This document shows positions 1 through 10,707 of a stretch of DNA of 64,000 bases, in pieces. The stretch is from Heliopora coerulea (Eukaryota; Cnidaria; Anthozoa; Scleralcyonacea; Helioporidae). Location of the stretch: positions 644,001 to 708,000 of the forward strand of contig JASJOG010000142.1 in NCBI GenBank assembly GCA_030142905.1, in the 5' to 3' direction. Made by a program: the position numbers and the translations under genes. A model generated the notes under the pieces. It did not search any database and was not told where the DNA came from. It was given only the letters and a program-made list of their open reading frames with translations. Positions within the stretch are counted from its first letter, which is position 1. Each line of letters starts with the position of its first letter.

Positions 1-573
1 TCGTCCAATCAGAGTGTGCGTAGGATGCGTTTTATTTAATAGTAGTAGATTAAAGTTATACGAAGCACACGGAAGCCCTGGTAAGAGTAGCTGAAACATT
101 TACCATCCTTAATGACCGTGACCAGGGTGCCGAATATCCTAAAACTCCCGTTATTTCTACGGAATCTTACACGGTTTTGCAAAAGAATCAATCTTGTCAA
201 ACAGCTGCAGGTTAAACTTTAATGTTCTCGGTCATTTGAAATAACGTCATAGTAATACGTTTTGAATTGTGACAAGGTTTGCTTTTGAATTTGTTCTCGG
301 AATCTGTTTTCTTGCTTCTAGAAGAAAACAAGATTGGAGGTACAGAGGAACCAGCATTTCAGATAATCTAAGCAACCGTCTTGGTTTAGTATTTAATTTC
401 TGCAGCTTATCCATAACCCAAAGTTTCCACAGCAATAATTGTGAAGCCTATAGAATTCGGATTTACGTAAATATGCATTTTATGCCTTGTCAACAGACTC
501 ATGACGTCGTGCAGTTTACTCTTGGGACTAGTACTTGCAAACGATTTTTATATTTAGTAGACAATCCTGTCAC
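1..573. other. No gene recognised
   Basis: AT-rich sequence with only short open frames and no recognisable domain, splice-bounded exon or repeat. Two overlapping short open frames around 247-577 lie on opposite strands and show no family resemblance, so I treat them as chance. Confidence 0.5.
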
Positions 574-955
574 TTAGGGGGCAATTACATGAAGATTTTA
601 AGCCCAGGATGAAACTCCAGTCCGGCTAACCGGGCTAAGATTTCAGCCCAGCCTTTCAATAAAATACTTGAAAAACGGAGCGCGCGATTACATGAAGAAA
701 GTTTCAGCCTGATTTGAGCTGCCGGGGCTGAAAAATCTCATGCAATTGAATGAACAGAATTTCAGCCAAGGAGAAAGATGATTGACACTCGTGGGAAGAT
801 GCAAATTGCCAAAACAATCAAGCCTACCGAGAAATTGCTGCCTGGCTTCACTTACGATTTCAGTTTCAGCCCGAGCTGATATATCTCATGTGATCGGAGC
901 TTTTTTTCAAGCCGGTCTACTGAGCAGAAATTTTCCCCACGTAATCAGCCCCTAA
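574..955. mobile_element. Non-autonomous inverted-repeat element (MITE-like)
   Basis: The segment opens with TTAGGGGGCAATTACATG and closes with the imperfect reverse complement CGTAATCAGCCCCTAA, giving short terminal inverted repeats around about 380 bp without coding capacity. The interior repeats GCCC/GGGC-bearing words (AAGCCCAGG, CAGCCCGAG, TTCAGCC). The symmetrical TTA/TAA ends resemble TIR elements of the Harbinger type, but the superfamily cannot be assigned from one copy. Confidence 0.5.
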
Positions 956-3681
956 AACATATTCTTGAGTCGTTGTCCGCCGTTCAATCGAATATTCCCT
1001 GACCTTAATGAAAGTACGAAAGTGTTACTTTTCTTTATGTGATTGAGATAAAGCTAATTCTGTCGCCCAATCTTTGTTTATAATAGAAGTCTATAAAGAT
1101 CTTGTAGAAGGGATAATAGAGGATGGAAATATTTATGTTTACCAAAGTCACAGACAGTTGTTGCAGGTATGGTAATATGAACTTTATTTTCTATGATATT
1201 CATTTATAATGTTTTAGATGTCGGCGAAATACTAAGAGTTTTCCTATTCAGGGAAAACGCAATACGTTCTCTATTAACAATGAAGATATGATTTGGTTGA
1301 TGTTACCTGCATCACTCACAATAAAGATATCATTTTTCTCTTTCACACCAATAACGCACGAAGTTTGCATTATGAATTTCAGTGCTTTTTTCATTGATTT
1401 CTACGTAATAAGCAAAACATTATTTGGCCGTTTGGATATACGAATTTTAATTCCCGTACTGTCCATATATTTTATTCACTTGCCTCGTTCACCCGTGAGA
1501 GGTATGGCCAAGTCGCAAACGTAAAATTTAAATCGCATCAGGGTCATAGAATATCCTCAGCATACTCTGGCGTGATACGTTAACATGAATGTGCATTTAT
1601 TTGCATTTCAGATTGTAATTTTTTTCTCATATGATATGGGACGGACATGGAAGCAATTCTCGATTTTATAAATATTTGCCGAGGTTCTTGATTATATTAG
1701 ATTTAATTTTGTTTTTCTTTGAAATTAGCAAAGCAGAACATTTTGAGTAAAAACAATTTGTTTAAATTTAAAATTGAACCGTTTCTGTAAAAAGATTAAT
1801 TTTACCAACATCCAACATTATTTCATTTTATAACAAAAATTTTCCTTTGAAAACAAAATTTACTTCCTTTTTCCACAATTTACTCAATGGGGTCTGTGAT
1901 GTGTTTTAAATGTAAAGACATGGTTCCAAATAACATTTCCCACAACAGTATTTAAAACGTATTACACAGTAGTAACGAACCGATAAGCAGTCTTTATGGC
2001 CAAGGGAAGGCATTAATAAATATAATGAAATAAAGAAAATTATTGGCAAACTACTTTTTTCCCATCTGATTTAAAGTTTAAAAACCTCAAAAGCTGAATT
2101 GAATATACTGAGAATATGTAAAGGAAACAGTCTGGAAAATATTATATCGCATCTTATTGTTTTAATCAGTTCGACAAAATTTCTCCTTTAGAGCTAATTC
2201 AAAACTTTTAAATCAGAACTAACTGCCAAGATGAGAACCTCAGTGGCTGGTTCCCCTTATACATCTGCTGAATACAACAACCAGAATGTCTTTCGAAATC
2301 TTGTTTGTAATGTTAGTAGGAGAAATTGTCTTTTCATTTGCTTTGGGAATTCAAAGTTTGCATGAAAATGAAAAAACCGCAAAGTGTTTTGCTAGTTGTA
2401 TTAAGCTAACGTATTAAGGGGAACCGGCCATTAAGTGGATGATTCTACTGAGCTTACACGAAAGAATTCCGCGAGGGTGTCTTCTTCATTCATGTTCGAC
2501 TGTACAACTTTGATACTTTAACAAAGGAAGAAACGGGTGTTTTTGTTCATTTTAGAACGAGAAAACAACGGCAGCCATTTTCGAAGTGATTGAAAATCCG
2601 CTGAAATCTTTCTACAAGTACAATAATGAAGAACACATGGCTAAGCTACCAGAATCATTTATTAAGATAATACAAAACAAAGTACGCAGATATTTCAGCT
2701 TTGGTATTCTTTAGCTTCAAATGTCTTTCCCAAGAAGCCGTGAACCTTGACGCTTGACATAGGTTGTTAATATACTTGAAGAACACTTAAATACAAAAGA
2801 CCAACGTGTTACATGTAATTGTCTCAACCTTTTTTGTCGGGGTAATAGCTCTTATGCTATAAAACGAAATGTGTCGTCTTTAAAGGATCTTTATGCACAA
2901 TAAAAGTAAGATTTTCTTTGTAAAACAATATAGCAACTCAAACCGGATGCCTTTTACATATCAACAAATCTCAATGTCTAGAAGTGAAGTGAGTTATGGA
3001 GAGTTGAAAAGGCCAATCCATACACATCCGAATGTTTTCAAATAAGCGAGTTTTTCCATTCACTCTAAAAACACTTTATGTAATGGATCTAACATTTTAT
3101 TTTGACAGTTTACAACAATATGTGTTTCCCAATATTAGGATTTCTGTATAAGATTTTTGAATGAGACAAATAAAACTCACTATTTGCCAAAACCCACTAT
3201 TTGCCAAAAGGCTTTCGCAAACTAGTAGACTCTATTCATCAAAAATTGGATCGGCATTCTCACCAGTTATTCGCGCAATCTACCTCAGTGACGTCACGTA
3301 ACGCTTCTCTTTGCGAGCAGCTGCTTTGAATTCCAAAATTCGGGAACCTCAAGTACTTCAACAAGCAAATATTTACGAAACATTTGAGGTAGTTAGCTTC
3401 TGGCCGAGGAGAAACGACATGAAAAGGAATCTTGCACAGTGTAAGTGCAGCAACTCGTGGGGAAGATGGTTGCAGAAGGGCATCTGTGAGAAAATTTTTT
3501 ACTGGTGACTAATTGGCTTTCTCCATGAGTGAAAGAAAAATCAAATAATTATCACCTTCGTGATTGGCTAATGATTTTCCCGCCTTAACACTGCCTCTGG
3601 CAAACTCCTTTGTAGCCCTTCTCACCTGATGGGATTCTTCGTAGTGTTATACTCCATATACACCAAATAATTACTGCATAT
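956..3681. other. Gene-free AT-rich stretch
   Basis: About 2.7 kb without a convincing exon or mobile-element protein. A 65-codon frame at 3311-3508 has no family resemblance. I see no RNA gene. Two tandem CACTATTTGCCAAAA words near 3178-3207 are the only local repeat noticed. Confidence 0.5.
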
Positions 3682-3825
3682 TGGTCGAGCGTGTAGTCTA
3701 TACTAGTGAAATATCGGACAGACGTTTATAATACGGACGGAGACGAACGCAGCGAGTCGAGGTCGGTGCAAAAACAGAGGTCTGATATATATTTCACTAG
3801 TACAGGCCGAACAAGCGAGGTCATT
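3682..3825. mobile_element. Short foldback element
   Basis: TACTAGTGAAATAT at 3701-3714 is matched by its exact reverse complement ATATTTCACTAGTA at 3789-3802. Outside these, GGTCGAGCG... and ...GGCCGAACAAGCGAGG are weakly symmetrical. The interior is GC-richer (ACGGACGGAGACGAACGCAGCGAG). This is most likely a small MITE or foldback remnant; its borders are uncertain. Confidence 0.35.
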
Positions 3826-3900
3826 AAGTAGTTAATTATATGGCTTTACTGAAATATAATTGACAAGGGCAAAGGTAGAGAACGTCAAAGAGATTTGCAA

Positions 3901-4257
3901 CTATGTCGTCATTTCATATAGTATTTCTTCACCAACTTCACTCCACATAGTATCTTTTCCCATTCTGACTGTTTGTAATACAGTTTCACTTGATAAATTG
4001 TCAAAAATTTTAATTTTTATGCATTCGTGTTTCTTGTACTCAGGCAAGGCTTTTTTAACTTTCCTCCCTTGAGCGGGCAATACAAAAAATATCCGACCGC
4101 TTATGAACCAATCAAATTCTAGGATTCTCTTATTCGGACCGCTAGCTGCCACAGCCATATAAAGACGCGATATAGCAAAACGAATTTTCTTAGATTTTGT
4201 TGGGGAATAACGTTGTTCTTGGGGTAAAATTTTGGCGGCCACGCCAACGAAATACAT
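3901..4257 (-). other. Open frame of 118 codons, unknown
   Basis: The longest open frame in the first 7 kb begins MYFVGVAAKILPQEQRYSP and ends without a recognisable motif. I see no signal peptide, membrane segment or domain. It may be an isolated exon, a mobile-element relic or chance. No flanking gene structure supports it. Confidence 0.15.
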
Positions 4258-5227
4258 GGGAAATCAAACCATTATATCATTTTAGAAATATTTACATCTA
4301 GTCTGATCTTATTCATTTCGAAAAATCACTCAATTTCGTCATATTTTTTTCGTTGCATGCGGACCTTTGGGATGTCATTCTGGCTACGAAAGATTAAACA
4401 GTTCAAGCGTTCGGTTTCATTGAGTATGATGGTTGAAAGCACATTTTGGCCAGCTTAGTTAAAAACCGACACAAATGTTGGTGCAAGAACACTATTGACC
4501 TAGCTGTACTTGGATGTCTTGGGAATTACGTAAGACTGAAGAACTTCAATACGACACAAGGCGTGAAGCAAATCATTTACTGCAACTAAAAGCTTAAATT
4601 TTTACGTTCATCCCCTTTTCTGGCCCCAACATTGTGTTTTTGCTTGTTTATTACCGTCCTCCAATACTTCACCGCTTAAAAAAGCAGCCATGACATTTTT
4701 CTTCGCACAAGTCTCGTGTTGTTTTTAAGTTCAGACATGCGCAGTCTTTGATCGCATCGGAGTGGTGCAGGACTCTATACTTGGGAAGTCAAAATGGGTT
4801 TAGCACTTGATTTTTAATGTTTCCTTCACAGTATTTATAAATATACATCTTCTTTCCTCGCCTGATCTATTAAGGGGTAGGCAGACTGTATTTTCCTTCT
4901 CCACAGTGTCCTATCTCTTGTATCCTCCACTCTAAGTCCCTTTTCCTCCACGACCTTTGTCACTACATCCTTGTATCTTAATTTTGTACTTCCCTCAGGC
5001 CTCTTCGCTTGTTCTTCCTGTGTCCATGCTCTATTCACTACCGCTCCCTTTTCTTTCCTTTCTATGTGTCCCAACCATCATAACCTTGTTTCTCACATTT
5101 TGTCTCTCACATTAATTACTCCTGCTCTTACTCGAGGATGGCAAGAGCCCGAGTTAGGATTCAAGTTGGCACTCAAGTTGGGAACCGAGGTGGGATTAGA
5201 ATTCACTTTCGAATTCGGATTCAAGCT

Positions 5228-5250
5228 GGGGTTAGGGTTAGGATTAGGTT
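5228..5250 (+). repeat. Short telomere-like TTAGGG run
   Basis: GGGGTTAGGGTTAGGATTAGG holds two perfect TTAGGG units and one variant. A second short run, GGTTAGGGTTAG, lies at 5398-5409. The runs are too short for an interstitial telomere and may be part of the inserted element. Confidence 0.5.
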
Positions 5251-5261
5251 AATAATTATAG

Positions 5262-5387
5262 TTATTAATAATAATGAATATAATAATAATAATATATATA
5301 ATAAATATAATATCAATATAATAATAATAATATAAGAATATAATAATAATAAGAATATAATAATAATAATAATAAATAGGTTTTGGG
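5262..5387. repeat. ATA/TAA microsatellite
   Basis: About 125 bp of imperfect AAT/ATA trinucleotide repeat with interruptions (AATATAATATCAATATAAT). Open frames on both strands here (long Ile/Tyr runs) are artefacts of the repeat. Confidence 0.9.
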
Positions 5388-6057
5388 TGAGGGTTTCGGT
5401 TAGGGTTAGCTCCACACGCGAGTAGGAAGCAGTCATATACAATTTTAGGTAATAAATGTGTTATTTTGTTGTTAGGAATCCTGATTCGAATCCTAACTCG
5501 GGTGACCAACTAACTCGCTTTTACTCCAATGTCTTCTTTTCAAATGTTCTCAACTTTCCTAATACCCAATATCTTCATTTCTGACATTTCGATCATATCT
5601 TGTTCTTCCTTGCTCATGTCTCACAAGCATATATCATCGCTGGCCGGATTACGGTTTTATGCACTTTTATCTTTAGTTTCTCTAGCATCTTTCTGTCACA
5701 TAAAACCCCTGACATGTCTCTCCACTTGCATCATGCGGCTTTAATTCTTGCTTTAACATCTTCTTGATATTCACCTTTAACACTCAAGACAGATTCTCGA
5801 TACTTAAACCTTTTTACTTGTTTCAGCTTTATATTCTTCCTATCCATTATCTCTAGATCCTCTCTTCCTTCTCTCATACAAACCACTTCTGTTTTCCCCA
5901 CATTCATTTTCAGCCCTTTCCTCTCTAAAGCCATTTGTCACTCCAGGACCCTTATACTCTCACCCACCGAGCAAAGCGTGGTGCGAGGGTACTAATCTCA
6001 ACGTGCGTGGAGCTCTTCTACATGCGTGGTGACTAGGGAGAAACATTTTTCGCAGTG

Positions 6058-6384
6058 CGGTTTAATGTTTGAGAAACATGAGAGCTTGGATATATTAAGA
6101 TAGATGAACGATCTTCAAGCTCGATACTCAGCTGTATCTTAATATATCCAAGCTCTCATGTTTCTCAAACATTAAACCGCATCAATCATTATTAATATAT
6201 AGTGGCTTCCGCTTAGGTCGCACATATATATATATCGAACTTTCATCCTAGCTCACCATCTGAGTCTTGGTAGCTCAATGGTTAGAGCGTCTTACCGGTC
6301 ATCAAAAGGTTGCGGGTTCGATCTCCGTCTGGGGCTCAGAAATCATTTTCTGAGTATCGAGCTTGAAGATCGTTCATCCATCTT
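6058..6384 (+). mobile_element. tRNA-cored foldback SINE with 13-bp target duplication
   Basis: The element is flanked by ATTTTTCGCAGTG at 6045-6057 and 6385-6397. It opens with a palindrome (46-bp arms 6057-6102 and 6135-6180, identical on reverse complement) and continues with a tRNA-like region (6264-6340). It closes with the reverse complement of part of its own start: GAGTATCGAGCTTGAAGATCGTTCATC mirrors GATGAACGATCTTCAAGCTCGATACTC. Pol III A- and B-box-like sequences (TAGCTCAATGGTTAGAG and GGTTCGATCTC) suggest SINE mobilisation. Related copies lie at 19.3-19.87, 26.8-26.95 and 41.08-41.3 kb. Confidence 0.7.
6264..6340 (+). tRNA. tRNA-like SINE core (pseudo-tRNA)
   Basis: GTAGCTCAATGGTTAGAGC forms a D-arm/A-box and GGTTCGATCTC a T-arm/B-box. 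The 5' GAGTC and 3' GGCTC ends can pair as an acceptor stem. The anticodon loop would be CCGGTCA, with C rather than the near-universal U at position 33, and the stem has mismatches. I therefore read this as a tRNA-derived SINE core, not a translating tRNA. Confidence 0.5.
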
Positions 6385-6518
6385 ATTTTTCGCAGTGTTT
6401 ATTTTCTCGCCCACCGCTCAAAGCGCGGTGCGAGGGTACTAATCTCGACGTGCGTGGAGTCCTGTTACATGCGTGGTGACTAGGGAGAAAAATTTTCGCT
6501 TTGTGTATGTATGTTTCC

Positions 6519-6842
6519 ATTTAACAATTAGATTATGAGCTCGAGATTTCTATGAGGTGATAGTTGACGAGTGCGAAGCCCGAGTCAACTATCACCTCAT
6601 AGAAATCGAGAGCGAATAATCTAATTGTTTTAGTAGAAACAGACTTTGGAAAGAACAGTTTTCGTCTTCTCTGGGATTGCACTTTCAAGTAAGCATTCTA
6701 TTTCGTCTTCAGAAACTTTACAAAAACGAGAGGCGGAAGCCATTTTCGCTACTCCCTATCTATCGACGAATAGATAGCGAGTAACGTAGCCAATCAGAAT
6801 GCAGCATTTGCAATAGTACTCGACTAAGTTTCTACTAAATAC
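6519..6842. mobile_element. MITE with internal hairpin, copy 1
   Basis: About 324 bp. One end is a near-perfect hairpin (6523-6568 against 6583-6628, arms about 46 bp). The following TTTAGTAGAAAC (6628-6640) is mirrored at the other end by GTTTCTACTAAA (6830-6842). The interior includes ATCTATCGACGAATAGATAG. A second copy in opposite orientation lies at 34872-35200, inserted within a PLE arm, which proves mobility. Confidence 0.8.
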
Positions 6843-7015
6843 AGTAGTACCTTGACGTACGAGTGCATTAACTTACGAGTTCTTTGAGGCACGAGCCGTC
6901 ACTAGGTCGATTTTTTTGTTTTGAATTGCGAGCCAAATTCCGAGGTACGAGCCAGCGAGCCAGCTTCAGAGACGCCGCCGCTAGTTGGCCGTGATTACAT
7001 CAAAATTTTATAAAA
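6843..7015. mobile_element. Possible DNA-transposon end fragment
   Basis: ACAGTAGTACCTTGACGTACGAG followed by TTACGAGTTC, GGCACGAGCC and GAGGTACGAGCC resembles the repetitive 5' ends (CAGTAGAACCTCGACTTACGAG type) of Tc1/mariner-pogo elements. No partner TIR or transposase is seen, so this is a resemblance only. Confidence 0.3.
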
Positions 7016-7639
7016 TAAGACAATAATATAACGATCGGATTAAGAATTATTATAATAGAAAGTCTAAAGACATTATGCAAAACTAGTATAATAACGGATA
7101 ACCTAACTATCTATTCTAAATACTTCTATTATTTACAATAAAATATTATAAACTTAAAATTCAGTTTTGTCAAGTGTGTTGAACATCATGTTAATTACGA
7201 TTGTGTACTATTCCAAATCACTCCTCCGTTGTAACTAAAACTTTTCTTCATATAATTTGTCCTAGGTCTTTCTGTTCTAAAATATTTTCCATTGCTTCTA
7301 AGATTATGTCGATCGTTGTGTTTTTAAAACAACTCATTCAAATAATTGGGAGTTTGACCATTTATAACTTTGCTCATTATAAAAACTTTTTGGTCTTTTC
7401 TTCTCTCCCATCATAATTTCCAACCGAATTTTGATAAAATTTCACTCGACCTAATGTCATAACCAACCTAGCGGCACGGTTTTGAAGTTTTTGGAGTTTT
7501 TCTTGTAGGGTTGTTTTTCCATTTCTCTACACAACACTGTAATAATCAAAATGCGGGACCACCAAAGTATTATATATAGTAAATAAAGTTGAAGTCGATA
7601 CATAAGGCTTTGCAGCGTCTCAGCATCCCATAGTGTCCC

Positions 7640-7745
7640 CAATTAGCTATACTAAGATAGCTATACTAAGTATAGCTATACCAATAGCTATACTAAGTTA
7701 AATACCCTGACACTTAAATAAAGAGTTCATCATCGTCATCATCAT
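7640..7745. mobile_element. Small insertion ending in GATGAT repeat
   Basis: LINE homology breaks after HVNYVIKVSKA and resumes at the next post-RT segment. In between lie four AGCTATACTAAG words and TAAATAAAGAGTTCATCATCGTCATCATCAT. A short trinucleotide tail is typical of a LINE 3' end, so this may be a truncated second LINE. Confidence 0.4.
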
Positions 7746-7959
7746 AGCTTTTGAGACCTTAATTACATAATTAACGTGCTCGTCCCAGCTCAAATGTTGG
7801 TCCAATAATTATACCTAATGATTTTGTTTTCTTTACCTCCTTAATTTGAACATTGTTAATTTGGATCTTGACATTCGCTTCAATTCTCGGAGCATTATAT
7901 CTAGATGCTATCATCAAATATTCTGTTTTAATGCTGTTTAGGGTTAAGTTGTTTACCGT

Positions 7960-8382
7960 CTACCATTCATCCACCATCTGCTGTTCTTCATTCGAATTCA
8001 TTTCAACGACTTTTATGTTGAGGGCTAATGTTGAAAGGCTAGTGTCATCTGTAAACATATTTGCTTTAGATTTATTCAAACAATTAGGTAAATCATTTAA
8101 ATAAATTAAAAATAGGACGGGATCAAGGTTAGAACCTTGTGGAATGCCACATGTCACTGATTGAGCATCAGAAGTTGAACTATTGATTCTACAAAATTGT
8201 TTTCTTCCATTTAGGTAGGACTTAAACCACTTTAAAGCAATTCCACTAATTCCAAACAATTTAAGCTTTTGAAGTAAAATGGCATGGTTGCCGGTATCAA
8301 ATGCCTTTTTTAGGTCCAAGAAAAGAACCCCGTTTATCAAGCCCCTATTAATGTTTGTATACCATTGATTGGTAGCATGCAA
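7960..8382 (-). pseudogene. Reverse transcriptase core of the LINE relic
   Basis: Open for 140 codons. RT motif A is FLDLKKAFDT (Asp retained). Motif B is CGIPQGSNLDPVLFLIYLND. Motif C is FTDDTSL, keeping both Asp but with Phe-Thr where Tyr-Ala is usual. The product would have been RNA-dependent DNA polymerase for target-primed reverse transcription. The isolated frame lacks fingers and thumb in the same reading frame, so it is not functional. Confidence 0.85.
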
Positions 8383-9269
8383 CAGAGACGTAGCGGGGGA
8401 ATGGCCTTTTCTAAACCCAGACTGGTTGTGGGTTAATAAACTGTTGCTTTCGAAATGATCAGAAATTTGATTATATATTAGTTATTCAAAAATTTTTGGA
8501 ATATGTGCAATCACCGATATCGGTCAATAATTGGCACATTCTTTTCGTATGCCAGGCTTATAAATTGGTGAAACTCTTGAAATTTTCCAATGTTCAGAAG
8601 ACACCTTGCAATATTAACATGTTAAAAATAATCGTTAATGACTTAGCAATAATAACTGAGGGATCTTTAATAAGACTTATTGACAAACCATGTATATCAA
8701 TGGATTTAGTTGTTTTAAGATTCTTGATAATATAAATAATTTCATTCCCTTGTGTTAGTCAGAATTGGACTGGACGTCAGGTATAGACTCAGACAATTTG
8801 TTGCCAACATTCATGAAATAATTAAGTGCATTGCAAATATCTTTCTCACTGGTTATTTCCCGATCCTCAACATGAAGACAGCTAACATTAGTTGTTTTAG
8901 AGCCTCTATTTAATAGCATATTGAGACTTGTCCACATATTCTTTATGTCTTTATTACAACCTCCCAACTTTTTTTGGTAGAATTGTTTCTCTGTCCTTTC
9001 GATTAATTTGTTAACATGATTTCTAACTTTTTTATACGCCATGAAAAATGCATTTGAACCCGTTTGTTTTGTCTTTTTTTAAGAAAATCGCGTTTATACA
9101 TCATTCGTTTAATTTCTTCTGTTGACCATCGAGAATACCTACAGTGGGCCTTCACTTTTCGAGTTTGGGCATGTTTATCAAGAATAGCAATAAAATTATT
9201 TATCCATATTTCCCATGTTTTGTTGGTCATTACAGGTAATTGAATACGATGGAAAACCATCAAATACAG

Positions 9270-10307
9270 CGGATAGATAATTTCTAAATTTATATGCATT
9301 ATGATGTTTAAATTGCCTTGTGTGAATAATCACAGGTACGTCTGAATCGAGTAGCTTTGAAATACAAGTTTTGCCAACGGAATTGTGTTGAGCAGCTTTC
9401 AATAGTGGCTTCCCAACTTCATTCATTCCTAAGGGAGACTTCTTGTACCAACTATTATCGCCGGGATTTTGCTGGTGTTTAATAGTAAAGTAGAACAAAG
9501 ATTCCGGCTCATTCATCTCTGTAGGACAATGGCTTTTGAATATTTTGTGATAATTATCCGGATTGCATTCATGGTCAATTTTTTGAGAAGTAGGATAAAA
9601 CACTCAGCGTTTCGAAGATTTGTCCTGGGCTGACGGTCTTTGGATCCTTTCTCCGCCATTTGGATCCATTGCCATTTTCAGGATCGTTTTCCGTATGAAA
9701 CGTCGCCCCACTGAGGACATCTGGATCTACTTCTGGCTTGGAAACAAAAATGCAAGGCAAACAGCGACCAGGAAACACGCTGAAAAGCTACTTATCTTTG
9801 GACATCATACTATCCAACGGCGAAAATGTTGTCCGCTTCAATCTTCCTCACTTCTCTGGTTGCTTGTGGATGATTACCTTTACCATGTCCGACCAGTAAT
9901 GCTTTCATCAGGATTTTAAAACCTTTCAAGCAAGTCTAAAAGTTTAAAGCCGTCTTCTATCTGTAAATTCATCGTTGAACCCTTTGCTTTGGGGTGCCGC
10001 TGAATGCTTCGTTCAGGGTTTGTACGCTAAAAGTTGAAGGTTTGTACGCTACGCCATTTTTCTCTTTTGCGAAAGTTTTACAGTGGAAAAAGGTACGTCT
10101 TTCACTTCCCTCTATTCCTTCTTCTTTTGACAAAACTTGCACAAGGTTTTCTTGTCGTATTTTGTTGTATGTCTGGGTATTCCGATTTCTGATCAGCAAA
10201 AAAAAAATGCAGAATTCGTTGATGTTTTCTTTGTTTATTTTACCTGATTCGTATTTCCTTTCATCCACGTCGCCAAAGTCTTGTACCTTCGGATGAATAC
10301 TTGGCAT
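9270..10307 (-). pseudogene. Crypton-type tyrosine recombinase relic (DUF3504/QRICH1-like)
   Basis: Minus-strand frames read MPSIHPKVQDFGDVDERKY..., TFAKEKNGVAYKPSTF, then CNPDNYHKIFKSHCPTEMN, SLFYFTIKHQQNP, WYKKSPLGMNEVGKPLLKAA, KTCISKLLDSDV, FKHHNAYKFRNYLS. The latter half follows the Crypton/QRICH1/ZMYM2 pattern (CP..A...Y...RP.EM, FYLAINHK, W(F/Y)KKAPLG.N..G, NHSARKT...LL, GHKN..SLNSY). The catalytic Arg of NHSARKT is replaced (HNSVGKT) and the GHKN motif is KHHN, so the recombinase is dead. Several frameshifts separate the pieces. The LINE relic begins directly downstream. Confidence 0.65.
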
Positions 10308-10544
10308 GAATCTTCGTCATAGCACTTCTAATCGAAATTTGTAAACAACTTTGATATAATGTAGGATTTATCACTTTTTAAGACAAAAAATATTAAAAAA
10401 ATTTTTCGGTCATGACCTGTCCGTAATGCTGCTGTCCGACCGGTAACCTATGAGAATGCTCCACATTAAAGAATAAAACACAGACCGAAAAATGTCATCT
10501 TGTGACTTGATATGTAAGTTAGAACAAGAAACAGACAAGTTGAA

Positions 10545-10590
10545 AACGGTAATATTTCGGCTCTATTTCAGAGTCATCGTCAGACCAAGT
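10545..10590 (-). ncRNA. Hammerhead-like core in PLE arm
   Basis: On the minus strand: GGT, CTGACGA, a hairpin (CTCT-GAAAT-AGAG), C-GAAA, then TATT and ACC. This matches CUGANGA, helix II and GAAA of a type I hammerhead, with a GGT/ACC start of helix I. Helix III has no hairpin; the bases after GAA are the palindrome ATAT. The opposite arm (11637-11660) keeps only the GAAA side. Confidence 0.55.
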
Positions 10591-10662
10591 GATTTACAAA
10601 AGCTCACTAAGTAATATGTATGTAGGCTATATAATGTAGGCTACTCCATCCTGCTCATCAGC

Positions 10663-10707
10663 ACTACACTGATGAGGCCCAATAGGCCGAAACGGTTCCG
10701 TCTGTAG

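Larger units (their letters stand above)
5110..5520. mobile_element. Inverted-repeat insertion inside the LINE relic
   Basis: CCCGAGTTAGGATTC at 5149-5163 is mirrored by GAATCCTAACTCGGG at 5488-5502. The pair brackets TTAGGG-like words, an ATA/TAA microsatellite and a second GGTTAGGGTTAG. The LINE protein resumes on both sides (5074 and below, 5525 and above), so this segment was inserted into, or expanded within, the LINE. Confidence 0.5.
4835..5945 (-). pseudogene. 3' part of a LINE (APE-type non-LTR retrotransposon), degenerate
   Basis: Reading minus from 5940, the frame after the RT domain is visible (KGLKMNVGKTEVVCM..., KQVKRFKYRESVLSVKGEY...EDVKARIKAA), continuing in another frame as KWRDMSGVLCDRK...KVHKTVIRPAMIYACET. 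The C-terminal segment MGHIERKEKGAVVNRAWTQ...LRYKDVVTKVVEEKGLR...DRTLWRRKIQSA follows at 5074-4840. These are typical LINE sequences lying downstream of reverse transcriptase. Frameshifts and an in-frame stop show it is dead, and a 400-bp insertion (5110-5520) separates the last two segments. The RT domain of what looks like the same family sits on the same strand at 12.2-12.85 kb. Confidence 0.75.
5956..6495 (+). repeat. Direct duplication of about 90 bp around a SINE
   Basis: The stretch at 5956-6050 (CACCGAGCAAAGCGTGGTGC...GGTGACTAGGGAGAAA) recurs in the same orientation at 6409-6495 (CACCGCTCAAAGCGCGGTGC...GGTGACTAGGGAGAAA) with few differences. Both copies are compact and GC-richer than their surroundings. 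Only the first copy is followed directly by the SINE-like insertion at 6058-6384. Confidence 0.8.
7140..9240 (-). pseudogene. LINE ORF2 remnant (APE-type non-LTR retrotransposon, CR1/L2-like)
   Basis: Minus-strand segments appear in the order expected for ORF2. An endonuclease-RT linker (KTWEIWINNFIAILDKHAQ, WSTEEIKRMMYKRDFLKKR) is at 9235-9060. A pre-RT region follows at 9042-8755. RT is at 8382-7960 (VLFLDLKKAFDT, CGIPQGSNLDPVLFLIYLND, FTDDTSL in place of YADD). LGIIIG is near 7840. After a frameshift the post-RT region runs VPHFDYYSVVWRNG, LQKLQNRAARLV, then MSKVINGQTPNYLNELF and FSYNGGVIWN down to about 7190. Multiple frameshifts, stops and a 100-bp insertion at 7640-7745 make it inactive. 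The 5' endonuclease half is missing; the 9240 border abuts Crypton sequence. Confidence 0.85.

Noticed and set aside
5228..5410. Interstitial telomere
   Set aside because: Only two or three TTAGGG units at each spot, separated by an AT microsatellite.
9880..9930. Hammerhead on the minus strand (CTGATGAAAGC...)
   Set aside because: CTGATGA is present but no GAAA and no helix II follow; it lies in the Crypton relic.
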